Shown here in pieces: positions 33,118-38,874 of a stretch of 57,831 bases of DNA (positions within the stretch are counted from its first letter, which is position 1; the number at the start of each line of letters is the position of its first letter). Position numbers and translations under genes: made by a program. The notes under the pieces were generated by a model. The model did no database searches and was not told where the DNA came from. It was given only the letters and a program-made list of their open reading frames with translations. Source of the stretch: a virus. The stretch spans positions 1 to 57,831 of IMG/VR virus record IMGVR_UViG_3300006789_000027; one strand, written 5' to 3'.

Positions 33118-33192
33118 AATTAAATACGAAGAATATCGTAATAAACCGAATTAAATACGAAGAAATACCACTCTTTTCGAATTAAATACGAA
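33118..33192 (+). repeat. Three 13-bp direct repeats, 31-bp period (iteron-like)
   Basis: AATTAAATACGAA at 33118-33130, 33149-33161 and 33180-33192, identical, with starts exactly 31 bp apart (three helical turns). Spacers are AT-rich. Layout matches iterons for an initiator protein or an operator array. Confidence 0.75.
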
Positions 33193-33251
33193 CATAATCG
33201 TATATTTTGATTTTTTGTTTCCAAAAAAGTCAAAGCCCTTAATAGCAAAAA

Positions 33252-33279
33252 CCCCCTTTAACAGAAAAGTCAAAGGGGG
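33252..33279 (-). terminator. Bidirectional terminator hairpin
   Basis: CCCCCTTT (33252-33259) pairs with AAAGGGGG (33272-33279). On the minus strand it is followed by GGGGGTTTTTGC, on the plus strand by TTTCT. It would end the tRNA transcript. One AAAAAAGTCAAA-type copy is in the loop. Confidence 0.6.
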
Positions 33280-33400
33280 TTTCTACCATATATGGTATGG
33301 GTAGTAAATATTTTCCGAGGTTCATAAAGTATCACACACAACATATGGTATATGTATATTAAAATTTTTTCGTGCGGATAGTAAAAAGTCAAAGGAGGAC

Positions 33401-33477
33401 TGGCACACCCGATAGGATTCGAACCTATACTCTACAGATTAGAAGTCTGTTGCTTTATCCAATTAAGCCACGGGTGC
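33401..33477 (-). tRNA. tRNA-Arg (anticodon TCT)
   Basis: 77 nt on the minus strand with an encoded CCA end (TGG at 33401 on the plus strand). Acceptor GCACCCG pairs with CGGGTGT (first pair G-U), T arm TATAGGTTCGAATCCTATC, anticodon loop ACTTCTAAT giving TCT for AGA codons. The only canonical tRNA found. AGA is a common codon in this AT-rich genome, so a supplement to the host pool is likely. Confidence 0.92.
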
Positions 33478-33852
33478 TTATTCCAGCCAAAAAAAATTTA
33501 ATTCTTATGGTAATACAGTAGAGAAGATACCCCATAGTAAAAAAGTCAAATGGGGAATAGGTAAAAGAAAAATGCCATGAGAAATCCAATTTAATTTTTA
33601 GATTTCCCACGGCTATCACCTTTATTTAATTTTCTCCTAAAAAGAACAAATGCCAAGAGGGGTTCCCCCTCCTTGGCGATAAGCATTATACCATATTTGT
33701 AAGCCCTTGTCAATAAAGAACTTACATTTGTTGTAAAGTATTTTTGATTTTTGGCACTTATTTTGGTATTATTTTTTGATTGTAACTGCTTATGTGGCAG
33801 GGATTTAAGTCAAATCCGGGCCGAGAACCTGCCATTTTGGCAAGAAGGGAGC
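33478..33852. other. Intergenic hairpin-rich region
   Basis: No gene seen. On the minus strand it contains CCCCAT...ATGGGG (33530-33555) with a repeat in the loop, GAGAAATC/GATTTCCC (33579-33608), GCCAAGAGGGG/CCCCCTCCTTGGC (33652-33677, terminator-like, T-rich after it), GGATTT/AAATCC (33801-33817) and the palindrome copy at 33829. Confidence 0.55.
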
Positions 33853-34080
33853 CTAAGCCCCCTCCTCGATGTAGTGTGGTGTAATGTTATCCCATCTTTC
33901 CCGTCGCAAGGAATATCCGTCATCTTTCAATGACCATTCCCCCTTACAATGAATACAGGATATCGTTACAGGTTTGCGTTCTGAAAGAAAGAAACTTCCG
34001 CATACTTGGCACTCAGGACATTTCCGAGAGCCGAGAGATAGACCCTCAAGGAGCCTATCCCTCTTTTCCCTATATGCCAC
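33853..34080 (-). CDS. Zinc-finger protein, 75 aa
   Basis: CPECQVCGSFF and ISCIHCKGEW give two Cys pairs for one zinc, with basic N-terminus (MAYREKRDRLLEG). One-base overlap with the upstream gene's stop couples the pair. Followed by GGGGGC-TTAG-GCTCCC hairpin and the palindrome at 33829. Possibly a DNA-binding regulator. Confidence 0.65.
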   Translation of the reverse strand: MAYREKRDRLLEGLSLGSRKCPECQVCGSFFLSERKPVTISCIHCKGEWSLKDDGYSLRRERWDNITPHYIEEGA

Positions 34081-34454
34081 TATTGAAGTTCCCCCAAGTC
34101 CATATTTGCCACCATAGAATCGACATCCAATTCTGCGATGACCTCTTGCTTGCGTTCCGAGATATCATCCAAGTTAGACTTCATTTCCTCTTGGATACGC
34201 TCTGCGTTCTCAAGATTATGTTCAGCCTCTACGACTTGGCTCTTAAGCCGAGCAATACGGACAGAAAGACCTTTTTCTGGGTCAAGCCACTTCATAGCCT
34301 TTGCCAATTCGACCTTAGCCGTCTTTTCTTCCGAGAGAATTTCTACCATGCGAGGGTCATCTGCGATTTGCTTTTGAGCGACCTTAACCTTCAAGGCGTT
34401 TACCTTTTCAAGTGCTTCGGAGAGTAACTGTTGGGGAGTTCTGTGTTTAGCCAT
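34080..34454 (-). CDS. Coiled-coil protein, 124 aa
   Basis: Almost fully helical with long heptads (LKSQVVEAEHNLENAERIQE). Unlike its neighbours it has a ~60-nt leader with a GAGGG/CCCTC hairpin and an AGGTAAAGAAA ribosome site. Two promoters lie upstream (34513 and 34612). First gene of a two-gene unit. Confidence 0.6.
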   Translation of the reverse strand: MAKHRTPQQLLSEALEKVNALKVKVAQKQIADDPRMVEILSEEKTAKVELAKAMKWLDPEKGLSVRIARLKSQVVEAEHNLENAERIQEEMKSNLDDISERKQEVIAELDVDSMVANMDLGELQ

Positions 34455-34512
34455 TTTCTTTACCTATTACGAGTTTAGGAGAATGAGGGTGGTGTCCCTC
34501 TGTGATGACCCT

Positions 34513-34540
34513 ATTATACCATCTTTCTGGCTCAGGTCAA
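34513..34540 (-). promoter_or_regulatory. Sigma-70 promoter for 34454-33853 unit
   Basis: Minus strand TTGACC (34535-34540), 16-bp spacer, TATAAT (34513-34518). A TTTGACTTTTTT repeat lies immediately upstream. Confidence 0.8.
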
Positions 34541-34611
34541 GTAAAAAAGTCAAAAAGCGTGAAAATTCTCTAAAAAACTTTGGGAGGGGGGGAGATTAAA
34601 GAGATGCCCCT

Positions 34612-34639
34612 AGTATAACATATTTCCGAGCCATGTCAA
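34612..34639 (-). promoter_or_regulatory. Second sigma-70 promoter
   Basis: Minus strand TTGACA (34634-34639), 16-bp spacer, TATACT (34612-34617), again with TTTGACTTTTTT just upstream. No open frame starts at its expected start site, so it adds to transcription of 34454 or makes a short RNA. Confidence 0.7.
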
Positions 34640-34782
34640 GCAAAAAAGTCAAACCTCTTTAGAAAATCCACCAGCCCCAAAATAGCATTAATCCGGATCC
34701 GCAGCTGGCTCCCTGGTAAAAAAATCCGGTGGCTGCCAAAACGGCAGACCCTGGGCCCGTGGAAAAAGTCAAAGAGTAAAAT

Positions 34783-34870
34783 GGGGGGAGTTTGGAATAG
34801 CGAACCTATTAAGAATCTTTGCATCGATTCAGTTCTACACAGTTGGAACAACCGTGCCAAACTCCTCCCC
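34783..34870 (-). ncRNA. Cloverleaf-like structured element, 88 nt
   Basis: Ends pair over a long stem: GGAGTTTGG (34787-34795) with CCAAACTCC (34857-34865), extended by a G/C run. Read on the minus strand there are three internal hairpins: CACGGTTG-TTC-CAACTGTG, GAATC-GATGCAAA-GATTC and AATAG-GTTCG-CTATT. The four-way shape resembles a tRNA but loop sizes (3, 8, 5) do not fit one. Lies downstream of the 59-aa gene. Strand is assumed from the surrounding leftward transcription. Confidence 0.5.
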
Positions 34871-34923
34871 AAGTGCTTTGAAAGAGAGGCTAGACATAAG
34901 CCTAGCCCCCCCATATTCATTAG

Positions 34924-35103
34924 TTATGCATAATGCCCACAACTCCGCAGATTGCGATTAACATACGAGCGAGCGTTGTTCTTTGAGTTAAATCGCAGGG
35001 TATGGGTTTTTCCTTTGGAAACATAACTCACCGTATGAGCGGTCATGTTATTAGGAACCTTGCGAATGTGAATTTGGCGAGCAGGTGTTTTCGTGTTATT
35101 CAT
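34924..35103 (-). CDS. 59-aa basic protein, leaderless
   Basis: MNNTKTPARQ start, then IHIRKVPNN and SYVSKGKTHTLRFNS; highly basic with few acids, probably nucleic-acid binding. Its ATG lies 6 nt after a TATAAT box, so the mRNA should begin at or next to the start codon; no ribosome site is possible. Confidence 0.7.
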   Translation of the reverse strand: MNNTKTPARQIHIRKVPNNMTAHTVSYVSKGKTHTLRFNSKNNARSYVNRNLRSCGHYA

Positions 35104-35109
35104 GAAAGT

Positions 35110-35137
35110 ATTATACCATATCCTATGCCCAAGTCAA
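35110..35137 (-). promoter_or_regulatory. Sigma-70 promoter abutting start codon (gene 34924-35103)
   Basis: TTGACT (35132-35137), 16-bp spacer, TATAAT (35110-35115), ACTTTC, ATG. Confidence 0.85.
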
Positions 35138-35248
35138 GAGAATATCTTATAAAATCAAGAAAATCCCAAAAAACAAATGTTCCGGGATCTGCCAAAATGG
35201 CAGACCCTGGGCCCGTCAAAAGTGGTGATTAGACCCCCTGGGCTTGCT

Positions 35249-35863
35249 TTAATGGGCAATATAGGCTATGGTATGAACTTTTTTAGACCAACACGCCCGA
35301 CAATCCTTACATTTTCCTTTCCGAGCAAAGGCACGGCATAAGGAATAACCCTTGGAAGGGATAAAATTATCTTCGGATTGTATGATTGTGCTAGTATGAG
35401 AACCCGATACCTTTCCACCAATAACGCTATCGCTAGAATATCGCACCACTACATTTTCTGGCATTTTCTCTAATACCGCTTGGATATTAGGAATTTTATA
35501 AGTGCGGGTAGGAATCCAGTGTTTCGTATTAGGCGTAGCCTTACAAACCCTTACAATTTTCTCCGCTAGAATTTCATTCTCAATATCCCCAGAATCAAAC
35601 CACCGAAAGAATTTTCCCTTTCCAATTGCTTTCACCATAGCATCAACCCAACCGCTACGCTTCCAATCTTCCATATTGTATTCCCGTAAGTCTTTTACAG
35701 CCCCAAACTTATAGCGTCCCTTAGTAGCGTAGCAACCTTGGCAAGCATCGACTAGGGTAACGCCATCGGACTTAAAAGCCCCTTGGCAAGTGGTAACTGC
35801 TGGAAGCGACCAAGATTTACAGGGCATTTTAGAGGCATTAGAGAGTTTGGGGCTTGCTTTCAT
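35249..35863 (-). CDS. GP88-like phage protein
   Basis: 204 aa. Cys-rich with SWSLPAVTTCQGA, ACQGCYATKGRY, RWFDSGDIEN and a C-terminal CRAFARKGKCKDCRACW; these fit the phage Gp88 family, whose function is unknown though the Cys set suggests metal or cluster binding. Leaderless from a TAAAAT box 6 nt upstream. Followed by the palindrome at 35189. Confidence 0.7.
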   Translation of the reverse strand: MKASPKLSNASKMPCKSWSLPAVTTCQGAFKSDGVTLVDACQGCYATKGRYKFGAVKDLREYNMEDWKRSGWVDAMVKAIGKGKFFRWFDSGDIENEILAEKIVRVCKATPNTKHWIPTRTYKIPNIQAVLEKMPENVVVRYSSDSVIGGKVSGSHTSTIIQSEDNFIPSKGYSLCRAFARKGKCKDCRACWSKKVHTIAYIAH

Positions 35864-35869
35864 GAAAGT

Positions 35870-35898
35870 ATTTTACCATATCCACAGGCTCAGGTCAA
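35870..35898 (-). promoter_or_regulatory. Sigma-70 promoter abutting start codon (gene 35249-35863)
   Basis: TTGACC (35893-35898), 17-bp spacer, TAAAAT (35870-35875), ACTTTC, ATG. Confidence 0.8.
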
Positions 35899-36009
35899 GA
35901 ACTATTTTGAGGAATTTACCGGGCTCAAGAAAGTATCTGCCAGCCAGGCTGCCAAAATGGCAGACCCTTGGCCCGAGGAAGGGAGCCGAAGCCCCCCTCC
36001 CCTAAATTC

Positions 36010-36216
36010 CTACCATTCCTCTATTTCGTGGCACTCCATTTCAGCCTGAGATTGAGCATCAGCCCAAGCCTCAAAAGTTTCCTCGCCAGAGTCGCAATCG
36101 CAAAAAGTGGTGGATTGGACATCAGAGCCCATTTCAAGAATTCCATCATCGCCACAATTAGAACACACAGGGATATCGTGAATTTCCCCGAGAAGGTCGT
36201 TGGTATCGTATTTCAT
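36010..36216 (-). CDS. Acidic zinc-ribbon protein, 68 aa, leaderless
   Basis: CSNCGDDG and FCDCDSGEE form a Cys-pair set; overall very acidic, with an N-terminal MKYDTNDLLG. Could mimic nucleic acid or bind a protein. Start 6 nt after TATAAT. Downstream is a GGGGGC-TTCG-GCTCCC hairpin then the palindrome at 35949. Confidence 0.65.
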   Translation of the reverse strand: MKYDTNDLLGEIHDIPVCSNCGDDGILEMGSDVQSTTFCDCDSGEETFEAWADAQSQAEMECHEIEEW

Positions 36217-36222
36217 ATTGGC

Positions 36223-36250
36223 ATTATACAGTATTCTGAGCCAAAATCAA
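36223..36250 (-). promoter_or_regulatory. Sigma-70 promoter abutting start codon (gene 36010-36216)
   Basis: TTGATT (36245-36250), 16-bp spacer, TATAAT (36223-36228), GCCAAT, ATG. Confidence 0.8.
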
Positions 36251-36330
36251 GTAAAATAAGCAGAAAATCTCAAAAAACAAATATTCCGGGCAGCATGCTA
36301 AAACGGCAGCGCCCTGGGCCCGCAAAAATG

Positions 36331-36376
36331 AAAAAACCCCACTCCGTCCAGAGCGTTTACATGCATGGGAGGAGTG
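36331..36376 (-). terminator. Intrinsic terminator after 36432-36662
   Basis: On the minus strand CACTCC (36371-36376) pairs with GGAGTG (36340-36345), followed by GGGTTTTTTC. Upstream gene ends at 36432. Confidence 0.7.
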
Positions 36377-36431
36377 AGGTAGGGGGATTATTTGGTAGGC
36401 TATCCCCCTTGTAGCCCTATGAAACATACCC

Positions 36432-36662
36432 CTAGAATCCTTGAGTTGCCCAGTAAGGCTTCTTGGATGAGCGATAGTTATTTCCTTCGTGGTTATTGTC
36501 GTGGATAGACAAAACCTTGGGAAGCCTACGCCGTAGAGCAACATAGATTTCTAGTTTTTTCAAGGTTATCCATCTTTGGTTGTCCCTTGATTCTGCGGAG
36601 TTCCAAGATTTCGCAAAAGAGCGACCTGCAAGGATTGAGAGGTAGTTGATGATGTATTTCAT
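36432..36662 (-). CDS. 76-aa basic protein, leaderless
   Basis: MKYIINYLSILAGRSFAKSW... with a basic central helix (EIYVALRRRLPKVL). Fits the cassette pattern: consensus promoter, ATG 6 nt past TATAAT, terminator after the stop. No recognised family. Confidence 0.65.
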   Translation of the reverse strand: MKYIINYLSILAGRSFAKSWNSAESRDNQRWITLKKLEIYVALRRRLPKVLSIHDNNHEGNNYRSSKKPYWATQGF

Positions 36663-36668
36663 GAGAGT

Positions 36669-36697
36669 ATTATAACAGATTTGAGAGGTTCTGTCAA
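36669..36697 (-). promoter_or_regulatory. Consensus sigma-70 promoter abutting start codon (gene 36432-36662)
   Basis: TTGACA (36692-36697), 17-bp spacer, TATAAT (36669-36674), ACTCTC, ATG. Both boxes and spacer are perfect. Confidence 0.88.
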
Positions 36698-36704
36698 GCC
36701 TTTT

Positions 36705-36899
36705 CTAGGAATTCTTTATCAAAATGTCCTGAATCCAATTAACAAACCGTCCACTATCAAAAGCAGGGTTTGAGCGTTCGCACATATCACAAAAGGACAA
36801 TATGATAGAATCCGTTTGGTCTCTGTCAGCATTAATATTGACGATGATTTCAGCACAGGTGTCAGCCAATGCTTGGAAGTGTTGGCGGGTCATTTTCAT
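36705..36899 (-). CDS. 64-aa protein, leaderless
   Basis: ATG at 36899 chosen because TATAAT ends 7 nt upstream; a longer frame to 36935 crosses the promoter. Helical, with SFCDMCERSNPAF. An alternative ATG lies at 36893. Its stop is only 8 nt from the next -35 box. Unknown function. Confidence 0.62.
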   Translation of the reverse strand: MKMTRQHFQALADTCAEIIVNINADRDQTDSIILSFCDMCERSNPAFDSGRFVNWIQDILIKNS

Positions 36900-36906
36900 G
36901 TGTTCT

Positions 36907-36935
36907 ATTATACAGTAGCGAAAGGGTGCTGTCAA
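36907..36935 (-). promoter_or_regulatory. Consensus sigma-70 promoter abutting start codon (gene 36705-36899)
   Basis: TTGACA (36930-36935), 17-bp spacer, TATAAT (36907-36912), AGAACAC, ATG. Confidence 0.88.
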
Positions 36936-36953
36936 GGAAAATCTAGGAAATCT

Positions 36954-37157
36954 TTAGTAGTTTACAGACTCGCAAGCCAATTTGTAGACCAAACTGCGAC
37001 CCAGTTCCGAATCGGTGAAATCTTCAAGTTCTTGGTCAGTAAGAGGAGTGCCATCCTCACGTTCGCCATAGCAGGCGAAAGCATCGCAGAAATCGAAAGC
37101 GTCTTCCATATCGACACCATCGACACGGATTGAATTTAGGTTGATTAGGTTTTTCAT
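36954..37157 (-). CDS. Acidic 67-aa protein, paralogue of 38612-38839
   Basis: Start at 37157, 9 nt beyond TATAAT. Contains MEDAFDFCDAF...DGTPLTDQELEDFTDSE, which lines up with MENLDAFDNSDAF...DGTPLDNNQLDTLTDSD of the gene at 38839. Net charge strongly negative. Possibly an inhibitor or DNA mimic; function unknown. Confidence 0.65.
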   Translation of the reverse strand: MKNLINLNSIRVDGVDMEDAFDFCDAFACYGEREDGTPLTDQELEDFTDSELGRSLVYKLACESVNY

Positions 37158-37166
37158 TATGTAATC

Positions 37167-37195
37167 ATTATACCATCGCGGGAGTGAGTTGTCAA
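37167..37195 (-). promoter_or_regulatory. Consensus sigma-70 promoter (gene 36954-37157)
   Basis: TTGACA (37190-37195), 17-bp spacer, TATAAT (37167-37172), then 9 nt to ATG. Confidence 0.88.
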
Positions 37196-37309
37196 GTAAA
37201 AAATCAGAGAAATTTCGGGCCGAATATCTGCCAATTTGGCAGGAAACGGGACTTGAAGCACTACAAAGTAGCCTAGACTTATACAAGCCCCTATGAAAAT
37301 ATACCCTTC

Positions 37310-37681
37310 CTAGTCCATCTCGAACATCTCATCCAAGTCCGAGGAGGTTAGCGTCCCGTGTAAATCCTTGATAGTTCTTTGAAAAGCATTGTAGTATCTC
37401 ACGGGAATGTTGATTATTTTCATAATATCGTCAAGCGTTTCACCTTTCTGTTCCATTATAGCAAACAGCGTGTTAATTGTAAACACATCTGCCACTTGCC
37501 GAGGGGACAAAGCCTCGAAATCAAAATCTGCTTCCATGTTGAAAAAGTGCTTCATTATGGATTCTTTCACTTCCTGAGAAGTATGGGCAATGGCTTTGAT
37601 TACAGAGGTTTCGGCTATGGTGAGGTTGCCTACTGAGGTAAAGGAGGACAAATCGAAAGTAAAGGTTTCAGAGTCGTTCAT
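37310..37681 (-). CDS. 123-aa acidic protein, leaderless
   Basis: The ATG at 37681 is 6 nt past TATAAT; an in-frame ATG at 37687 touches the -10 box and cannot be on the transcript. Helical (LTIAETSVIKAIAHTSQEVK), ending in an acidic tail. No recognised domain. The palindrome at 37228 follows. Confidence 0.65.
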   Translation of the reverse strand: MNDSETFTFDLSSFTSVGNLTIAETSVIKAIAHTSQEVKESIMKHFFNMEADFDFEALSPRQVADVFTINTLFAIMEQKGETLDDIMKIINIPVRYYNAFQRTIKDLHGTLTSSDLDEMFEMD

Positions 37682-37687
37682 GCTCAT

Positions 37688-37716
37688 ATTATACCCTAGC
37701 GATTGAGTTTCGTCAA
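37688..37716 (-). promoter_or_regulatory. Sigma-70 promoter inside the 3' end of the upstream gene
   Basis: TTGACG (37711-37716), 17-bp spacer, TATAAT (37688-37693). The -35 box lies within the last codons of the lysozyme-like gene, whose TAG stop falls in the spacer. Confidence 0.85.
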
Positions 37717-38100
37717 GACCTTTTTCCAGTATTTTATTGTGGCTTGTTTCTTGTAGCCTTTTGGTCCCCCGTTATGGATACGGGCAACCTTCTCGGCATC
37801 GAATTTTGCGGGATTAGTCCATGCCTCACGAGCATAGCGTTTCATATAGGCATCGAATACCTTGATAGCATAGTCCCTATTGAAACAGTCCTTATAGGAA
37901 CCCCCTATATTACTACGCTCGATAGCATCCGTGTGATATATTTCCCAAATCTGTAAGCATCCGATAGCATTACCATTATCACCACGAGCATTATCATTAC
38001 CATTACTTTCAACAAGGATAAGAGCATTGACCAATTCATTTTGTTGGGGTGTGAGAATTACTTGCGGAACAGCAAGCATGAGGAGGAGAGGTGTAATCAT
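37696..38100 (-). CDS. Lytic-transglycosylase-like protein with signal peptide
   Basis: 134 aa from ATG 38100, 6 nt past TATAAT. N-terminal hydrophobic MITPLLLMLAVPQVILT looks like a signal. ALILVESNGNDNARGDNGN matches the catalytic-Glu region of Slt/lysozyme-like folds and ARIHNGGPKGYKKQ the substrate loop. It would cut peptidoglycan in the periplasm. Odd as a gene under an early-type promoter. Confidence 0.65.
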   Translation of the reverse strand: MITPLLLMLAVPQVILTPQQNELVNALILVESNGNDNARGDNGNAIGCLQIWEIYHTDAIERSNIGGSYKDCFNRDYAIKVFDAYMKRYAREAWTNPAKFDAEKVARIHNGGPKGYKKQATIKYWKKVLTKLNR

Positions 38101-38106
38101 GAACAT

Positions 38107-38134
38107 ATTATACCACAATTCTAGGCTAGGTCAA
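38107..38134 (-). promoter_or_regulatory. Sigma-70 promoter abutting start codon (gene 37696-38100)
   Basis: TTGACC (38129-38134), 16-bp spacer, TATAAT (38107-38112), ATGTTC, ATG. Confidence 0.85.
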
Positions 38135-38187
38135 GCATAAAATGAGAAATATTTGAAAATGCGGCCTAGGACCTGCCATTTTGGCAG

Positions 38188-38292
38188 CTAGAAGAAAATC
38201 ATGTCCAAGCATCTACAGCATAGCATCACGCATATAAAGCATATGCCAAGCAGTCCCGTAAGTTCCAAGCGGTCAAACATCTCCTCCCACAT
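38188..38292 (-). CDS. 34-aa Cys-rich membrane micropeptide
   Basis: Starts in a TAATG junction with the 70-aa gene. Sequence after a polar start is GLLGICFICVMLCCRCLDM, one hydrophobic Cys-rich segment. Stop TAG is followed at once by the palindrome at 38173. Coupling makes it likely to be translated. Confidence 0.5.
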   Translation of the reverse strand: MWEEMFDRLELTGLLGICFICVMLCCRCLDMIFF

Positions 38293-38504
38293 TATTCTTC
38301 CCCTGGGTCACTGAATACGCTATCTTGGCATACTTGGCACATTCCACTAATACTATACTCTTTCCGAGAGATATCATCCATTTGAGTTAATGCTTGCAGG
38401 CTAATCTCATCATTGCAGGTAACGCATAAACCATTCAGGATACGGTCAACCTTTTCAGGAAACAGAGAAAAAGCGGGCTTAGAGAGGTCGGGAGGGAGAG
38501 GCAT
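38292..38504 (-). CDS. 70-aa zinc-ribbon protein
   Basis: LCVTCNDE and MCQVCQDS give two Cys pairs, acidic elsewhere. Its ATG is in a TAATG junction with the 21-aa micro-ORF upstream, and its own stop with the 34-aa gene downstream. Confidence 0.65.
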   Translation of the reverse strand: MPLPPDLSKPAFSLFPEKVDRILNGLCVTCNDEISLQALTQMDDISRKEYSISGMCQVCQDSVFSDPGEE

Positions 38505-38569
38505 TAGTATTCGTCCGTTCCGAAGGGGAAGAGGATGCAGTCCCAGAAGAGGGTGATGATTTGTTTCAT
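38504..38569 (-). CDS. 21-aa leaderless micropeptide
   Basis: MKQIITLFWDCILFPFGTDEY, ATG 6 nt past TATAAT, stop in TAATG with the next gene. It may be a membrane peptide or simply a leader that lets ribosomes load for the following gene. Confidence 0.5.
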   Translation of the reverse strand: MKQIITLFWDCILFPFGTDEY

Positions 38570-38575
38570 GCGTGT

Positions 38576-38604
38576 ATTATATCAGAGCGTTAGACTTGCG
38601 TCAA
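38576..38604 (-). promoter_or_regulatory. Sigma-70 promoter abutting start codon (38569 unit)
   Basis: TTGACG (38599-38604), 17-bp spacer, TATAAT (38576-38581), ACACGC, ATG. It begins 8 nt after the stop of the upstream gene. Confidence 0.85.
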
Positions 38605-38611
38605 GTAAAAA

Positions 38612-38839
38612 CTAGGCGTTTTTACAAGCGGCAGAGTGTAGATGCATACCGCCAGCATCCGAATCGGTGAGGGTATCCAATTGATTATTATCGAGAGGTG
38701 TGCCATCCTTAAAGGTAGCACTTGAGATAAACGCATCCGAGTTATCGAAAGCATCGAGATTTTCCATGACCATAGAGGACACAAGAACGGGCTGGGGGAG
38801 AGCCGTGAGAGTAATCGTAGGGGTATTATCGTATTTCAT
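38612..38839 (-). CDS. 75-aa protein, paralogue of 36954-37157
   Basis: ATG at 38839, 6 nt past TATAAT; the frame extends upstream across the promoter, which is not coding. Shares the DAF...FKDGTPL...LTDSD block with the other gene. Function unknown. Confidence 0.65.
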   Translation of the reverse strand: MKYDNTPTITLTALPQPVLVSSMVMENLDAFDNSDAFISSATFKDGTPLDNNQLDTLTDSDAGGMHLHSAACKNA

Positions 38840-38845
38840 GCTTAT

Positions 38846-38874
38846 ATTATACCGTCGCCATGTGTCCCTGTCAA
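38846..38874 (-). promoter_or_regulatory. Consensus sigma-70 promoter abutting start codon (gene 38612-38839)
   Basis: TTGACA (38869-38874), 17-bp spacer, TATAAT (38846-38851), ATAAGC, ATG. Most upstream promoter of the leftward array. Confidence 0.88.

Larger units (their letters stand above)
32882..33400. other. Non-coding region with repeats between converging units
   Basis: No open frame with a start and ribosome site. Holds TATAAT with TGT before it at 33012-33017 (possible weak rightward promoter), the triple AATTAAATACGAA repeat, three AAAAAAGTCAAA-type copies and a terminator hairpin at 33252. It lies between the rightward and leftward gene sets and is a plausible origin or control region. 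Confidence 0.55.
33223..34774 (+). repeat. AAAAAAGTCAAA repeat family, right cluster (7 copies)
   Basis: Copies at 33223-33235, 33263-33275 (one change), 33382-33394 (one change), 33539-33550, 34543-34554, 34642-34653 and 34762-34774 (one change). Two lie in the loops of hairpins (33252-33279 and 33530-33555), two directly upstream of leftward -35 boxes at 34535 and 34634. Same sequence as the 22.2-22.8 kb cluster. Confidence 0.7.
34455..34923. other. Intergenic region with two promoters and structured RNA
   Basis: Holds the leader and two promoters of the 34454 gene, repeats, the palindrome copy at 34733, the cloverleaf-like element and a GGCTAG/CTAGCC hairpin near 34893-34912 just after the 59-aa gene. 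An open frame at 34636-34920 on the minus strand crosses all of these and is not taken as a gene. Confidence 0.6.

Noticed and set aside
33751-33933. Rightward open frame of 60 codons
   Set aside because: Runs through the palindrome and hairpins, with no ribosome site.
33930-34427. Rightward open frame opposite the coiled-coil and zinc genes
   Set aside because: The opposite strand has promoter, domain patterns and gene coupling; this frame is a shadow.
22233-34774. AAAAAAGTCAAA copies as plain -35 boxes (TTTGACTTTTTT on the other strand)
   Set aside because: No -10 box stands 16-18 bp downstream of most copies; the true -35 boxes are separate.
34783-34870. A standard tRNA at the cloverleaf-like element
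   Set aside because: T-loop, D-loop and anticodon loop sizes do not fit, and no CCA or conserved T-arm bases are present.
34636-34920. Leftward open frame of 94 codons
   Set aside because: It crosses the cloverleaf element, a palindrome and a repeat copy, has no ribosome site or promoter at its start, and has odd composition.
35783-36414. Rightward open frames over the GP88-like and zinc-ribbon genes
   Set aside because: They read through promoters and palindromes of the leftward cassettes and show no motif.
36224-36544. Leftward open frame of 106 codons
   Set aside because: Overlaps a terminator, a palindrome and the gene at 36432-36662 in another frame.
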